Source: Nissolia schottii (lineage: Eukaryota > Streptophyta > Magnoliopsida > Fabales > Fabaceae). Taken from it: a DNA stretch of 64,000 bases. Of the stretch, positions 23,555 to 35,450 are shown piece by piece (positions within the stretch are counted from its first letter, which is position 1; every line of letters begins with the position of its first letter). The notes under the pieces were generated by a model, which ran no database searches, was not told where the DNA came from, and saw nothing but the letters and a program-made list of their open reading frames with translations. A program made the position numbers and the translations under genes. Location: contig QANU01107152.1 of NCBI GenBank assembly GCA_003254905.1, forward strand, positions 16,309 through 80,308, read 5' to 3'.

Positions 23555-24577
23555 AGCAGGGCAGCCAGACAGATTGCGGGTCCCGCTCAAGCACGTAGCC
23601 GCTTTGCTTTATTTTGGAATACTTGTTTTGTATCTATCTATGTAAGATGGGTGTATGTAGACTACTTTATTATTATTGATGTAATTAAGTGTAATGGACC
23701 ATGTATCTGTTTATCGTAGATCTTCTGGACACGAATCTCTGGTCCGCTAAGCTCACGCTCTACCGTTTGTAATATATATGTCCACCATCACGCACGGCTC
23801 ATAACTTGGATACGCACATAATGAATAGTATGTTAAAAAAAAATGGTCCGTATGTTGTTATAAATCGTATTTTCAAAAAGGCTAAAGGTTATGAATATCC
23901 TACCAATGAATCAACAACCTAGTGAGCGTTGCACATGGCTCGAGCATGGGCGGCTAGCTAGGGTGTTGCAACTCACACCCTTGCCACTAGCTTAGCTTCT
24001 TGTAGGATTTGAGAGTGATTGATGATGATAAAAGGTAAAGGATGATGATGGAACTTAGGGGCTTTGGAGATTTAGGTTTTTGAAGCTTAGGAAATGAAGG
24101 AAAATGAATCCCTTAGGTAAGTGTGTGTCTTCGTGGGGGAGAGGGGCTGCCCGTGGTCTTCTAGTGGCCTGTGGCCCTAATTTCATTTCAATTTTACCCT
24201 TAATGAGTTTTATGTCATGTTGGTTCATTAATTCTTTATGTTCGGACGTCCGAAAATTATTTCGGACATACCGGTGTGACCTATAATTTTCCTTATTCCT
24301 ATTTAAATTTTTCTTGAAATATTCTCACACTATTTTCATATTAGTGTATTTTACAGACTCCTTCGAGTCACACTTAAGCTCTAAAAATAGCCTAATACTA
24401 ACCCAAACGTCACCAAACATCACGAGATCGCAAAATTATTATTTTTACCTAATACGATAGACATTAAGTAAATTCTGTGAATTTTATTCCATTTTTATCT
24501 CATCTTTTCCTTATTAACATGTTCTTAATTATTTATTAAGTGAAATTTTAGGAAAGGGAAAAACTTGGGTTGTTACA

Positions 24578-24907
24578 TATTCAGTATTACAGTTTATGTG
24601 TATGTGATGTATATTGTACTTACTATGTATACAATGATGTGACTTTGTATGGTGGACCCACTGAATATATATTTCTGATGCTAATTATGATAAGGTTATC
24701 CGCTTTGTTATATTTGTTTAATTCCAGCGCATGGCTCTATTTTAGTACTAATGTGATATAAGCAAAAGTTTAAAATGGGTCCTTATTTTATTAAGCAACA
24801 ACTATTTTCGAAAAGTAACTATGGACTAAAGTATTCCGACCAGGTAGATAACAACCTAGTGAGCTTTGTTTACTACGTACGGGTAAACAGTTAGCTAGGG
24901 TGTTTCA
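24578..24907 (+). repeat. 3' LTR of element I, right part
   Basis: Resumes after element A with the duplicated tattc and continues to GTTAGCTAGGGTGTTTCA at 24907. Confidence 0.9.
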
Positions 24908-25210
24908 AAATCTGTAGCATTTCATGCATCCATGATAAACCTAGTTCAAAGGAACTAGAATTAACTCTGAGATAAGTAAAGATTCTGAAATGAACCATAG
25001 GGAACAAGTATGCCATGCTGCAGGTACAGAAATGCTGAAATGCTGAAATGCTGAAAAAGGGCCAATGCCCAATGCTGAAAAAGGGCAAATGCCCAATGCT
25101 GAACAAGGGCAAATGCCCAATGCTAATAAAGGCTATATGCCACACGCTGAAAAGGCCGTGATCACGTGAGCCAAACTATGATCCCACTTCAGGAGGTGAA
25201 GGCATCCTGA

Positions 25211-25579
25211 ATGTGGAAGCCCGCCACAGGTGGTGTCGATATGGCATACCTGGAGGTGTGCGGTTACCACGCCTTTGCATTGTCGAAAGAGGGCAAGCTT
25301 AGGTGGGGGTACAATATCCGCCCACTGTCGAGGGGTCCCGAAGGGGCACACGGCAGGTGGAAGCCTACCGCAGGAAGGTCTAGACAGTTTTGGCCTACAC
25401 TGACCGTGCGAGGTTATTCCGTCATGCTAATGTCAACAGAGGACATTACTATGGTGGGAATAACACATATTCCAAAGCAAGTTATGCTGTTATGCAGGTT
25501 TATGATGTCATATTCTGTTATGCACATGTACATTCTGTTAGGCATGTTTATTCCGATGATTCTGTCATGTTTATGCTGA
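25211..25579 (+). other. LTR open frame starting MWKP (122 codons), element II
   Basis: One of the two longest versions of this frame; the copy in IV has the same length and the same C-terminal end (GMFIPMILSCLC). Two Cys-containing conserved blocks, no recognised domain. Real coding status is unproven. Confidence 0.3.
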
Positions 25580-25999
25580 TGACTCTGCTAGACATATTCT
25601 GATGATTCTGTTATGTTTATTCTGATGGCTCTGTTATGCATACTCTGATGATTCTGTTATAGTGAATGTATTCTGTTATGCATTCTGATTATTCTGGATG
25701 TATAGTTCATGCTGTTATGTCTGTACCGTCAAGAGCACGCTCGAGACGGCTATGTATATTCACGAAATGTTAATCAGCACGAGAACGTAGTAAGCAAGAG
25801 TAGTTCCCATATCACATAGTAATGTAGATAAAGCCGTTCAGATAGGCCAGATAATAAATAGTAGGATATTTAGTAGGTATGTTCACTTAGAGATCTCTGA
25901 GCGGCCTGAAGTCCGACATAATCTGATTCGAGACTCAAGAACTAAAGTTCTTTCCACTGAGAACCTACCGTTCTCATCCCCACTGTTTTATGACTTCAG

Positions 26000-26055
26000 G
26001 TACAGAAGATGAATCTTACTTTGAGGATGCCGACGAGCCGCCAGCTGAGCCATGA
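26000..26055 (+). other. Exon-like short frame ending PPAEP-stop (LTR of II)
   Basis: 56 nt after GACTTCAG; peptide core EDESYFEDADE, ending PPAEP and TGA at 26053-26055. Confidence 0.4.
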
Positions 26056-26482
26056 GCGGCTAAGAGATAGCTAGATGTTTACATTTTTGCCAAGGGCATA
26101 CTGAGTAGCATTCCAGTAGTCCTTGTATTTTGATGTGATGTATTCTGACTGATGTATTCAGTACTCCAGTTTATGTACATGTGATGTATATCTTACTTAC
26201 TGTATATACAAGTATGTGACTTTGTCTGATGGACCACCTGGATATGTATTGGATGTTTTACTATCTTACAGTTATATGCTTTGTTATATTGTTTATTCTG
26301 ATGCATGGCTCTATTTTAGTGATTATGCAATATAAAATGAAAAGTTTAAAATTGGTCCTTATTTTCTTAAGCCACTATTTTCGAAAGATAACTATGGACT
26401 AAGGTATTCCAACAAAGTAGACAACAACCTAGTGAGCATTGTTGACTACGTACGGGTAAACATTTAGCTAGGGTGTTTCATT

Positions 26483-26494
26483 TGGTATCAGAGC
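26483..26494 (+). other. Primer binding site of II, initiator tRNA-Met
   Basis: TGGTATCAGAGC two bases after the 5' LTR. Confidence 0.9.
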
Positions 26495-26649
26495 AGTTTG
26501 GTCCAAAAGAGCCTGAGGACTGAGCTGCACTATGCTTTCGGGCATGATTATGGTGTATTTTCCAGTTAAGTGGTATGTGCTAAGTTTCTGTGTACTTGCC
26601 TCTCTTGAGACTGATCACCTCAAAACTGTGCAGGTACTACATATTAGAT

Positions 26650-28240
26650 ATGCCACCCCGCAGGGATACTACACAGTGCACCCCAGAGTCTGCAGAGCTT
26701 GCAGATGTTCTGCGGGAGATAGCGCAGGCTACTGTGTTGATGGCCGCCTCCAATGCTGAACGCAATACTCCTCAGACAGCTCAAGAGATTGAGGCCACAA
26801 AGTTTCGGGATTTTTCACGCGCCAATCCACCAGTATTTGAAGGCGCGATGGACCCTGAATTGGTTCATGGCTGGATTAGGAAGCTGGAGCAGATCTTTGA
26901 AGATATCTCATGCACGGAGCAACAAAAGGTTAAATTTGCTTCCCGGAAATTAGAGGGAGTAGCAGGGGAATGGTGGGACACAACCAAGCCCCAGTTTGAA
27001 CGAGATGAGGATCCGGTGACTTGGAACAAGTTCAAGGAGGTGTTCTTGGACAAGTATTTCCCACAGGAGCTACAAGACAGGAAAGAGGCAGAGTTCATGG
27101 AGCTCAAACAGGGATCTATGATGGTGATTGAGTATACGGCGAAGTTTGAGAAACTTTGCAGGTATTCACCAATGTACAGGTTGCATCCAAGTGAAGGTTG
27201 GAAATGTGCAAAATATCAGCGAGGTCTGAAGCCAAAATTGAAGGTATTTCTGAATGTACCGGGTGTCTGGGATTATGCCACCCTGGTTAACACATGTTTG
27301 GCTCAAGAGGAAGCTAATCGAGACTTAGCTCAGGTGCGCAGTGAAAGATTCAAGAGAAGGTTTGATGGTGCCGGCAGTTCCTAGACAGAATAGAGGAAGA
27401 GGGAACCATTTCAGGCAGCAGTTGCAGGGAGAGGCCGAGGTCAGTATCCGCCGAGGCCACAGCAAGGATTAGGGAGAGCTCAGAGTCAGCCCAGAGCAGG
27501 GCCAGCAGGAGTAGGATCTCCAGCAATGGGATCTCCATCATCAGGTACTTCGAGTCGGAGCACACCGGAAGCCCAGCAGCGAGCAGACCCTCGTACACCT
27601 TGCCCAAAATGCGGTAGGGGGCATTCTGGAGAATGTTTAGCAGGTCAAGGGGTTTGTTTGAGGTGTGGCAAGACAGGCCATTTTTTCCGGGATTGTCCAG
27701 TAGCGCCGCCGTCCACCCTACGTCAGGGCAGAGTGTTTACCATGGCAGCCGAGGAAGCTAAGGAGAAAGAAGGTTTGATTTTGGGTAAGTGTACTCTTCA
27801 TGGGAGGACCTTGACTGTTTTGTATGATTCTAGAGCGTCACACTCCTTTATATCCTATGATAGTGTGAAGGAGTTGCAGTTATCTCCTACGACACTGTCG
27901 TATATGCTTGCTGTATCTACACCCACTACACCGCCAGTTAAGACTTGTCAAGTATGTCTGCAATGTCCTTTTCAGCTGCAGGAAAGAGAGTTCGTGGCTG
28001 ATTTAATCTGTCTTCCTCTAGTAGGATTGGATGTGATACTAGGGATGGATTGGTTGAATGCTAATCAGGCTGTTCTTGACTGTGCCAGGAAGTTGGTTAC
28101 TTTTCCTTCTACAGCTACCAGCCCAATAGTTTCAGAGGAGGAGTTGCCAATTCTCTATTTCTGCCAGTTAAGAGATCAAGGTTGTGTTTTCTTTGCATCT
28201 TCAGGAGTGGTAGTTGCAAAGCAGGAAGTCAAGGATATTC
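26650..28240 (+). pseudogene. gag: gag-protease part of element II, broken
   Basis: Start ATG at 26650 (MPPRRDTT). The capsid region is open to 27381, then TAG stops at 27382-27384 and 27391-27393 replace CAG codons. The same frame continues through the CCHC knuckle ([14 protein letters not shown]) to the protease, where the catalytic DSGA reads DSRA (Gly to Arg), predicted to inactivate it. Confidence 0.9.
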
Positions 28241-31120
28241 CTGTAGTCCGGGATTACCCAGATGTTTTTCCTGATGATATTCCGGCGTTTCCACCGAAGC
28301 GGGAGGTAGAGTTTTCTATTGACCTGGTGCCTGGTGTTGGACCTATTTCCATTGCACCGTATCGTATGTCACCATTAGAATTGCAAGAGTTGAAAAAGCA
28401 GTTAGAAGAGTTGTTGAGGAAGCAGTTCATACGGCCAAGTGCATCACCTTGGGGAGCACTAGTGTTGTTTGTGAAGAAAAAGGATGGCACCATGAGAATG
28501 TACGTCGATTATAGGCAATTGAATAAGGTGACAATTAAGAATAAGTATCCACTGCCTAGGATCGATGATCTTCTAGATCAGCTGAAGGATGCTAAGATCT
28601 TCCAGGATTGATTTGCGGTCTGGCTATCCTCAGATTAGAGTGTGGGAGGAGGATATAGCTAAGATGGCGTTCCGATCCCGTTATGGACATTATGAGTTCA
28701 CAGTAATGTCCTTTTGATTGACGTGCTCCTGCAATTTTTATGGATTATATGCATAGGATCTTCCGTGAATATCTAGATGATTGTGTCATTGTCTTTATTG
28801 ATGACATTCTAGTGTACTCAAAGAGTGAAGAAGAACACACTAGACATCTGCAGATAGTATTAGAGATTCTAAGAAAGAAGTAGTTGTATGCCAAGCTCTC
28901 TAAGTGTGAGTTTTGGGCCAGGAAGGTGCAGTTTTTCGGCCATGTGATTTCAGATCAAGGGGTATCAGTGGATCCCAGTAAGGTTGAAGCGGTTAGAACA
29001 TGGGAGAGACCCACTTCAGTTACAGAGCTACCGAGCTTTCTGGGCTTTGCTGGATATTATCGGAGATTTATCCAGGGATTCTCACAGATTGCTTTGCCAT
29101 TGACGAAGCTGACCAGGAAAGGAGTAAAGATGGTTTGGTCCGCCAGAATGTGAAAGAAGTTTCTGCGAGCTGAAGGAGAGATTAACTACCGCTCCAGTGC
29201 TAGTACTGCCTGATCCCCAGGAACCTTTTGAGGTATACTGTGATGCGTCAGGTGCTGGACTGGGATGTGTGCTGATGCAACGACGCCAGGTGATAGCTTA
29301 TGCCTCTAGACATTTGAAGTAGCATGAGGTAAACTATCCTATACATGATTTAGAGTTGGCTGCGGTAGTGTTTGCATTGAAGATCTGGAGACATTATTTG
29401 TATGGAGTTTGGTTTGAGGTATATTCAGATGATAAAAGTCTGAAGTACCTGTTTGATCAGAAAGAGTTGAATATGCGTCAGAGGAGGTGGAATGAATTTC
29501 TTAAGGATTATGACTTCAATCTTAATTATCACCCTGGGAAGGCCAATGTAGTGGCTGATGCTTTGAGCCGGAAGTCTTTGCAGATGGCTCATATGATGGT
29601 ACAGGAATCAAAGTTGCTGGAGGAATTTCGTGATCTTAATCTGACTATTGCACGTCAGCATAACCGGTTGACGTTGTACCCTCTCCAGGTCAGCAGTGAT
29701 TTCAAGCACAGGATAATAGATGCTCAGAAGAATTGTCAGGAGGATACTTGGTGTAAGTTGCACAAGGCTATTGAAGAAGGTAAGATCAAAGAGGCGACAA
29801 CAGACTCCGATGGTATTTTGAGATTTGATGGGCGCATTTGTGTGCCTAAGGAAGGCAGCTTGAGGGAGGATATCTTGCAGGAAGCTCACAAGAGTCAGTT
29901 CACGATGTACCCAGGTACTACCAAGATGTACCATGATCTTAAGCACATGTTCTGGTGGCCGGGATTGAAAAGAGATGTTGAGGACTGGGTACAGAAATGC
30001 TTGGTTTGTCAGAAGGTGAAGATCGAGCACCAGAAACCACTAGGGTTGCTGAATCCTCTAGAGGTTCCAGAATGGAAATGGGAGGCCATAGCTATGGATT
30101 TTGTTTCAGGTTTACCACTTACTCGGACAGGAGTTGATGCCATTTGGGTAATTGTGGACAGGTTGACTAAGTCTGCTCACTTTATCCCGATTAAGATGAC
30201 TTATTCATTGGAGAAGCTTGTACAGCTGTATATCAAGGAGGTGGTAAGATTGCATGGAGTACCGTCTTCTATCATTTCAGACAGAGATCCCAGATTTACT
30301 TCCAGATTCTGGACTGCTTTTCAGAAAGCATATGGGTCGCAGTTGCACTTGAGTTCTGCATATCACCCTCAGTTTGATGGTCAGTCCGAGCGTACTATTT
30401 AGACCTTGGAAGATATGTTATGAGCTTGTGCGCTAGACACGCCAGGAAACTGGGAGGAAATATTACCATTCGTGGAGTTTGCCTACAATAACAGCTATCA
30501 AGCTAGCATTGGTATGGCTTCATTCGAAGCATTGTATGGCAGGAAGTGCCAGTCGCCGTTGTGCTGGAATGACAGCAAGCAGTATCCCTGTCTAGGCCCT
30601 GAAGAAACCCGAGGGACAGAAGAATTAATGAAGCTGTTGCGCAAGAGAGTGCTCTCGACAGAAGAGTTATGCAGATAACCGGAGGAGACCGCTTGAGTTC
30701 CAAGAGGGAGATCATGTCTTCCTAAAGGTTACTCCGGCGACAGGTACTGGAAGGTCTTTGAAGATTCGGAAGCTGAACCCCCGATTCATTGGACCGTTCC
30801 AGATCCTGAAGCGTATTGGACCGGTAGCATACCGGATATCTCTTCCGCCAAACCTGGCCAACATCCATAATGTCTTTCATGTCTCTCAGTTACGCAAGTA
30901 CTATGCATTCCCCGATCATGTGCTTCAACCAAAGCAGATACAGTTGAAAGAAGATTTATCTCTACCGCTCACGCCGCAACGGATTATTGATCATAAGATT
31001 CGCCAGACGCGAAACAAGGAGATTCCTATGGTACAAGTGGTGTGGATGAACGGGGAAGTAGAAAAGCAGACGTGGGAGTTAGAAGCGAATATGAAGAAAA
31101 CCTATCCGGAGTTATTTTGA
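28241..31120 (+). pseudogene. pol: pol of element II, broken
   Basis: All pol domains are recognisable: RT, RNase H, integrase and chromodomain (end 31120). Lesions: 2-bp loss near 28600, a frame disturbance near 28715, TAG at 28881, a 1-bp gain near 29141, TAG at 29320, TAG at 30400, TGA at 30421, and about 11 bp lost near 30655. In RNase H the DHKS block reads DDKS, and the integrase HPGTT reads YPGTT, losing a zinc-binding His. Confidence 0.9.
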
Positions 31121-31146
31121 GAGGTATAGACATATCCTTATCTTTC

Positions 31147-31182
31147 AATTTCGAGGACGAAATTTTTCGAAGGGGAGTGGAA
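31147..31182 (+). other. Polypurine tract and hairpin of element II
   Basis: Hairpin AATTTCG/CGAAATT (31147-31164), then AAGGGGAGTGGAA abutting the LTR. Confidence 0.8.
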
Positions 31183-32173
31183 TGTAACAACCCGACTTTT
31201 TCCCTTCATTAACATGTCACATGATAAATAATATAAATGAAAAAAAATTCAAGAATTGATTTTATTCCTGTAATATTAGTTAAAAATAATAATTCTGCGA
31301 TCTCGTGGCGTCCAATGACGTTCGGGTCGATATTAGGCATTATTAGAATTTAATTATGACTCAATAGGAGTCTGTAAAATATATTCATATGAAAATAAAT
31401 TCAAGAATATTCCAACTAAGATTTAAATATTAACAAGAAATATTAATAGGTCACAACGGTATGTCCAGAATATTTTTAGGACTTCCGTACATAAATAGTT
31501 AATGAGCGAATATGACCGAAAACACACCGGGAGAAAATAGAATTATGGATGGATGACCAAAGGCCCTAAAGACCCACGGCCAGCCCTCAAGTGCCCGAAA
31601 ACACACACACCACATACACCAAAGTTATTCATTTTCTTCTTCTAAGGTTCCAAGACTTAAGCTCCATAACCATCAAAGTTTAACCATCATCCTTTGCTTT
31701 GCTTCATCATAAATCACTCTCAAACTCATCAAGAAGACAAGCTAGCATCAAGGTTAGGAGTTTCTCTTCAAGTGGAAGCAAGAACATCAAGTTTCATAAC
31801 CCTAATCTTCCATAACCTAGGTTTTTCATCCTTTTTAGCAAGAAGGCTTAAGCAAGCAAGCAAGGCTTGATTTCATCTTTTCCGTAGCATCAACAAGCTC
31901 TTGAGGAAGTGGGTAACTCTAGTTCCTCACCTTTTTGATGGTGAATGATGTTTATGTGACTTTGTGCATGATTGATGATTCTTGGTTATATGAACATATA
32001 TGCTAGAAATGATGTTAAGGCTTAGGAAGACAATTCTGAAGGGTCTTGTGACCTGGATTAGAAAGGATTATTGTGTGTGAAATATGTGCAAACTCAAGTA
32101 GGGTTCCATGGGAGCAAAAGAGAAAGAGGATGGAGAATGATGCATTCGGTTTTGCATTTTCGCCCAGTGGCCG
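31183..32173 (+). repeat. 3' LTR of element II, left part
   Basis: Starts TGTAACAACCC and is interrupted by E inside the dyad slot (ggccg target, 32169-32173). A TATA-like ACATAAATAG lies near 31488. Confidence 0.9.
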
Positions 32174-32390
32174 TGATAAGTGCCCAATTTACACAATTTT
32201 CAACTCCTAAAATGGCACTTATTTGCATGTGTTTTAAAGAATTATATAACTTAATTCCCCTTATTTTGTAGGATTCTAATATATTTTGAAGATGGATGCA
32301 AGCAGATTAATTGAAGAATAATCCCATAGAAGAATGGAGAAAAAGGAAAAAGCGGAAAAGAAGTTAAAAGATGAAATCAGCAAAGGACCG

Positions 32391-32715
32391 CTCAGCGCAT
32401 AAGAGCAGACTCCTCCACAGAAAAGTGTTTATCGCTCCGCACAGAAGTTAAGAACCGCTCCGCGGATAAGAGATTATCACAGCACAGAAGTCGCAAATAG
32501 CTCCGTGGAAAAGTACTTAGAGCTCAGCTTCCGCGGAAGAATCGCTCAGCGGTACAACCTCTAACGCTCAGCGGATTGACGTTGGCAGCTGCCTTTGACC
32601 ACGCATTAAATGCGCCAGCCTGGCGCCGCCCTGCAAGCCGACCTGCAATTAATGAAGCCGCGTCCGCCACCATAATTGACCAAACCGCTCAGCGGCGGTA
32701 CCCTAACCGCTGAGC
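32391..32715 (+). repeat. Promoter-proximal dyad array in 5' LTR of E
   Basis: Several CCGCTCAGCG, GCTCCGCGGA and CGCTCAGCGG units at irregular spacing, ending about 20 bp upstream of the TATA box. The same array is in the 3' LTR (about 37677-38007) and in solo LTR C. Confidence 0.75.
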
Positions 32716-32735
32716 AGTCCCTTCCTAAAAACGCC

Positions 32736-32744
32736 TATAAATAG
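32736..32744 (+). promoter_or_regulatory. TATA box of 5' LTR of E
   Basis: TATAAATAG preceded by a GC-rich dyad block; repeated at 38026-38034 in the 3' LTR. Confidence 0.7.
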
Positions 32745-33849
32745 GCTGGCCGAGTACCATTTTAGGGCATCTTCTTCCACCCCCAAAACACCATTCTTTC
32801 TCTATTTTGTTGTACTTTAAAGCTTAGTTTAGTTTAGGTTAGATTAGGAACAAAGACGAGGCTTGTGAAGGAGCCGGAGATCGAGGAAGCTTGGCGAAGC
32901 CGTGGCCATGATAGCGTGGAAACGTGTCATGGTAAGCGTCTAAACCTTGCCTCCGAGATAATCTTGTAAGATAGGTTCCTTACCCTCTTTTTGTTGGGAT
33001 TTTGGTCATTATTGTAGTTTGCTTGTTTCTATGTAACTATTACGTATGAATCTATCCGTTTTCTTATGATTTGCTTGAATGGTTTTGTGCTTAATGCTAG
33101 TCTTTGTTTAGTGTTTTGATTCTTGATTTGGGATTTAATTGTATGAACGATAGTTATGCTAATTAAATCATAACCAAGTTAAGATCAACATCATTATGCT
33201 TAACTAGATTTGAGACTTGAACATTGTGAACGAAAGTTACAATCATTAGAGTCTAACCTAAACCATTTCATCTAATCTTGTTGCCATAACTGGAATAAAG
33301 GTTAGCCGTTTTAACATCTGGATTAATGCTGGCATACTTTGTTAAGCTTGTGTGCGAAAGTGGCAGTTTAACAAAGGAAACCTATGATCTTGTCATGCGT
33401 AAAAGTGATGACAAGTTAAGAACTGGTGGCGGGCAATCAAACGATAGTTCTATGTAATAAGTAACTGGATGCATGAAACTATGATGTGATTAAAATTCCC
33501 AACAAGCTCCAGAACTACCTCTGATTTGTTTCCTATTTACTTTTATGTCATTTATTTACCTATTTATTTAACTATCAATTTATCAAATCCTTCAATCCAT
33601 TGTTTAATTAAACGAACTCAAGAACGGTATTTTTGGAACTCTCTGTTGTTCGACTATACCCGACTATACTACAATCGGATTCCTTTGGAATCTGAAAGCC
33701 GTAAAGTAGGATATATATATATATATATATATAAATTTAATTTGAATGACAAAAGCGCAGATAAGCTTTCTACGAGCTTGGCATAGTTGTGACAAAATCT
33801 AAGCTGTGTCAAGATCTTAGAAAGTGGTTAAAAAGTCTTTCATCAAATT

Positions 33850-33867
33850 TGGCGTCGTTGCCGGGGA
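33850..33867 (+). other. Primer binding site of E, tRNA-Asp
   Basis: TGGCGTCGTTGCCGGGGA matches the complement of the 3' end of plant tRNA-Asp with one mismatch. It lies four bases after the LTR, as is usual for Athila-type elements. Confidence 0.8.
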
Positions 33868-34019
33868 GTTGCGTCAAAAATACATAGCTTGAGTTTTGTT
33901 TAGTTAAACAATTGTGAATATTTGTAAAATATTGTATGGTTCTTATTTTGTTATTTTCTTTTATGATGAGAACTATCTTGTTCTAATCTTATTTGGCTAG
34001 TGTGAATTTTTCTTAGCAA

Positions 34020-35450
34020 TTGCGAGGTAAGACTTCAAAAGATCAATTGTTGTTTGACCCTGACATTGAAGCTACTTCAAGGAAAAATCATAAAAAGAAG
34101 AAAAAGCAACTAGCCAAACAAAGAGCGGAGCAAGAAACAACTTCATCATCAACTTTGGCCGACAATACTGGAACTGGAGACAACACTGGAGCTGGTACCA
34201 ATACTGGAGCCAGTGACGATAGGGGATTTGTAAACTTTACCCCTAGAAACATCATAAGAATGAGCAGAACTACTGGAGCTCAAAGACAACCTCAGATGCA
34301 ACCTGGTTTGGTTCAATTGTTATATGCTAACCCCTTTGCAGGTTTGGATCATGAGGATCTGTATGCTCATCTAACAAAATTTTATGAACTCTGTGGGACA
34401 GCGGGAATGTCCGAGGCCGACGAAGAATCCATCTTTTTGAGGATGTTTCCCCCGACTTTGATCGAAAAAGCTAAGGAGTGGTTGCTGGATCAACCACAAA
34501 ACGTCTTGTCAAATTGGGATCAATTGGAGGAAAAGTTTTGTGCCAGGTACTTTTCTCAATCTAAATTTATGGATTTAAAGACTGCTATTGCTACATTTGT
34601 GCAGGCTCCTGGAGAAAGTCTCTGTGAATCCTGGGAACGATACAAATCCATGCTGAGAAAGTGTCCTAACCATGGGTTCGATGCGCGCACACAAATCCAC
34701 ATCTTCCGCAACGGACTCCAATAACAGCACAAACTGATGCTGGATGCTGCCGCCGGTGGACAAATCATGTCCAAGACACCGGAGAAAGCCATCTCCATTA
34801 TTGATTACATGGCCTTGACGGATCAACAAGGCCAGTACAACAGAGGTCCTAGGAGAGGAGGAGTGCTTGAGCTGGGACCCAACGATGCTATCCTTGCCCA
34901 ACACAAGCAACTCCAACAACAGATAGACGAGGTGAAAAAGGCCCTAAGTGAGTTACCAAAGCAAATCAGAGAGGCCCGTGATGCAAAAAGGCAACAGGTA
35001 TTTTTCTGTGAAATTTGTAATGGCGATCACCCGTCTAATGTTTGTCATTTCAGGGAAGAGGAGGTTCACCTCCTTGAAAACCAGCCACGGCCACCCTATC
35101 AAAACAATTTTCAAAGGGGGCCGAATCAAAATTTTAATCAGCCATGGAGGCAAGAGGCTGGACCATCATTCAGAGCCCCGCAACAGCCATACCAACCACC
35201 CCGCCCGTATCAAAATCAGCCTCCCATGCATTCAAGTTCCAAAATAGGGGAAACGTTTAATCAATTTATGCAACAATCAATGATAAATCAAAAGAACAAC
35301 GAAGCCTCTATTAGGAATTTGGAAATACAATTGGGACAATTGGCTACTGATATGGCGGAGTTAAAGAAAAGAAGATTTACGGCCAATCCGGAGCTGAACC
35401 CTAAGGACTCTTGCCGTGGGAGAAGGACTGATGATGAGGAAGAGAGCTAG
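34020..35450 (+). pseudogene. gag: gag of element E, nearly intact, one internal stop
   Basis: An Athila-type Gag of 477 codons including stops. Visible are the LLFDP N-terminus with a Lys-rich stretch, the capsid region (ANPFAGL ... EWLLDQP ... ARYF ... ESWERY ... CPNHG) and a knuckle of the form C-x2-C-x3-H-x4-C (CEICNGDHPSNVC, near 35008-35046), followed by a Gln/Pro/Asn-rich tail. A TAA at 34722-34724 interrupts it. The frame opens at 34020 with TTG, not ATG, where a Met would be expected. It ends at TAG 35448-35450. The rest of a polyprotein is absent. Confidence 0.88.

Larger units (their letters stand above)
21546..23970 (+). mobile_element. Solo LTR D (2425 bp), other Ty3-type family
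   Basis: Runs from TGTAACATCCC to GGGTGTTGCA and is flanked by actca (21541-21545 and 23971-23975). The empty site survives in the partner LTR near 9446. It contains a TATA box (21816-21823), an A-rich run (about 21848), about ten (A/T)TCGAATG motifs (22215-22470), five CCCAAAAGGG motifs (22700-22890) and a PPAEP frame (23493-23554). Its 3' third resembles Tekay LTRs and LTR III in blocks, so the three families are related. Confidence 0.95.
7330..24577 (-). mobile_element. Element A: Tekay-type chromovirus, minus strand, in LTR of I
   Basis: Minus-strand element flanked by the 5-bp duplication tattc (7325-7329 and 24578-24582); joining the flanks restores the LTR sequence seen in copy II near 26149. 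LTRs are 7330-10040 and 19401-24577 (the latter interrupted by solo LTR D). The primer site is at 19387-19398, gag-pol runs from 19233 down to 10102, and the polypurine tract is at 10041-10056. Two further solo LTRs (B and C) split the coding region. The LTR pair is very similar, so insertion was fairly recent compared with I and II. Confidence 0.95.
1..24907 (+). mobile_element. Element I: Tekay/Del-type Ty3 chromovirus, 5' end outside window
   Basis: The window opens inside the untranslated leader of this element, roughly 55 nt past where the tRNA primer site lies in copies II and IV. Order is gag, protease, reverse transcriptase, RNase H, integrase, chromodomain, polypurine tract and 3' LTR, as in Ty3 chromoviruses. 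The 3' LTR starts at 4611, is split at 7329/24578 by element A, and ends at 24907. Beyond 24907 the sequence continues as the middle of another Tekay LTR (II), so I inserted into II. The left TSD is out of view. The coding region is dead. Confidence 0.9.
24908..26480 (+). repeat. 5' LTR of element II, right part
   Basis: Begins mid-LTR (AAATCTGTAGCATTTC, also at about 39560 in the 3' LTR) and ends GTTTCA at 26480. It includes CCAAT-containing repeats (25040-25130), an MWKP frame, the near-palindrome (25726-25749) and a PPAEP frame. Confidence 0.9.
32174..33845 (+). repeat. 5' LTR of element E (1672 bp)
   Basis: TGATAAGTGC...CTTTCATCA. Dyads of CCGCTCAGCGG and TCCGCGGA type fill about 32391-32715, just upstream of a TATA box. 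A (TA)n run lies at about 33711-33732. Confidence 0.95.

Noticed and set aside
33526-33786. 86-codon frame in LTR of E, repeated in the 3' LTR
   Set aside because: Conserved only because the two LTRs are identical by origin; it spans the TA microsatellite, whose length change alters the peptide.
34020-34022. TTG as the start codon of gag of E
   Set aside because: Plant translation rarely starts at TTG; it is recorded only as the first open codon, and the ATG is probably lost.
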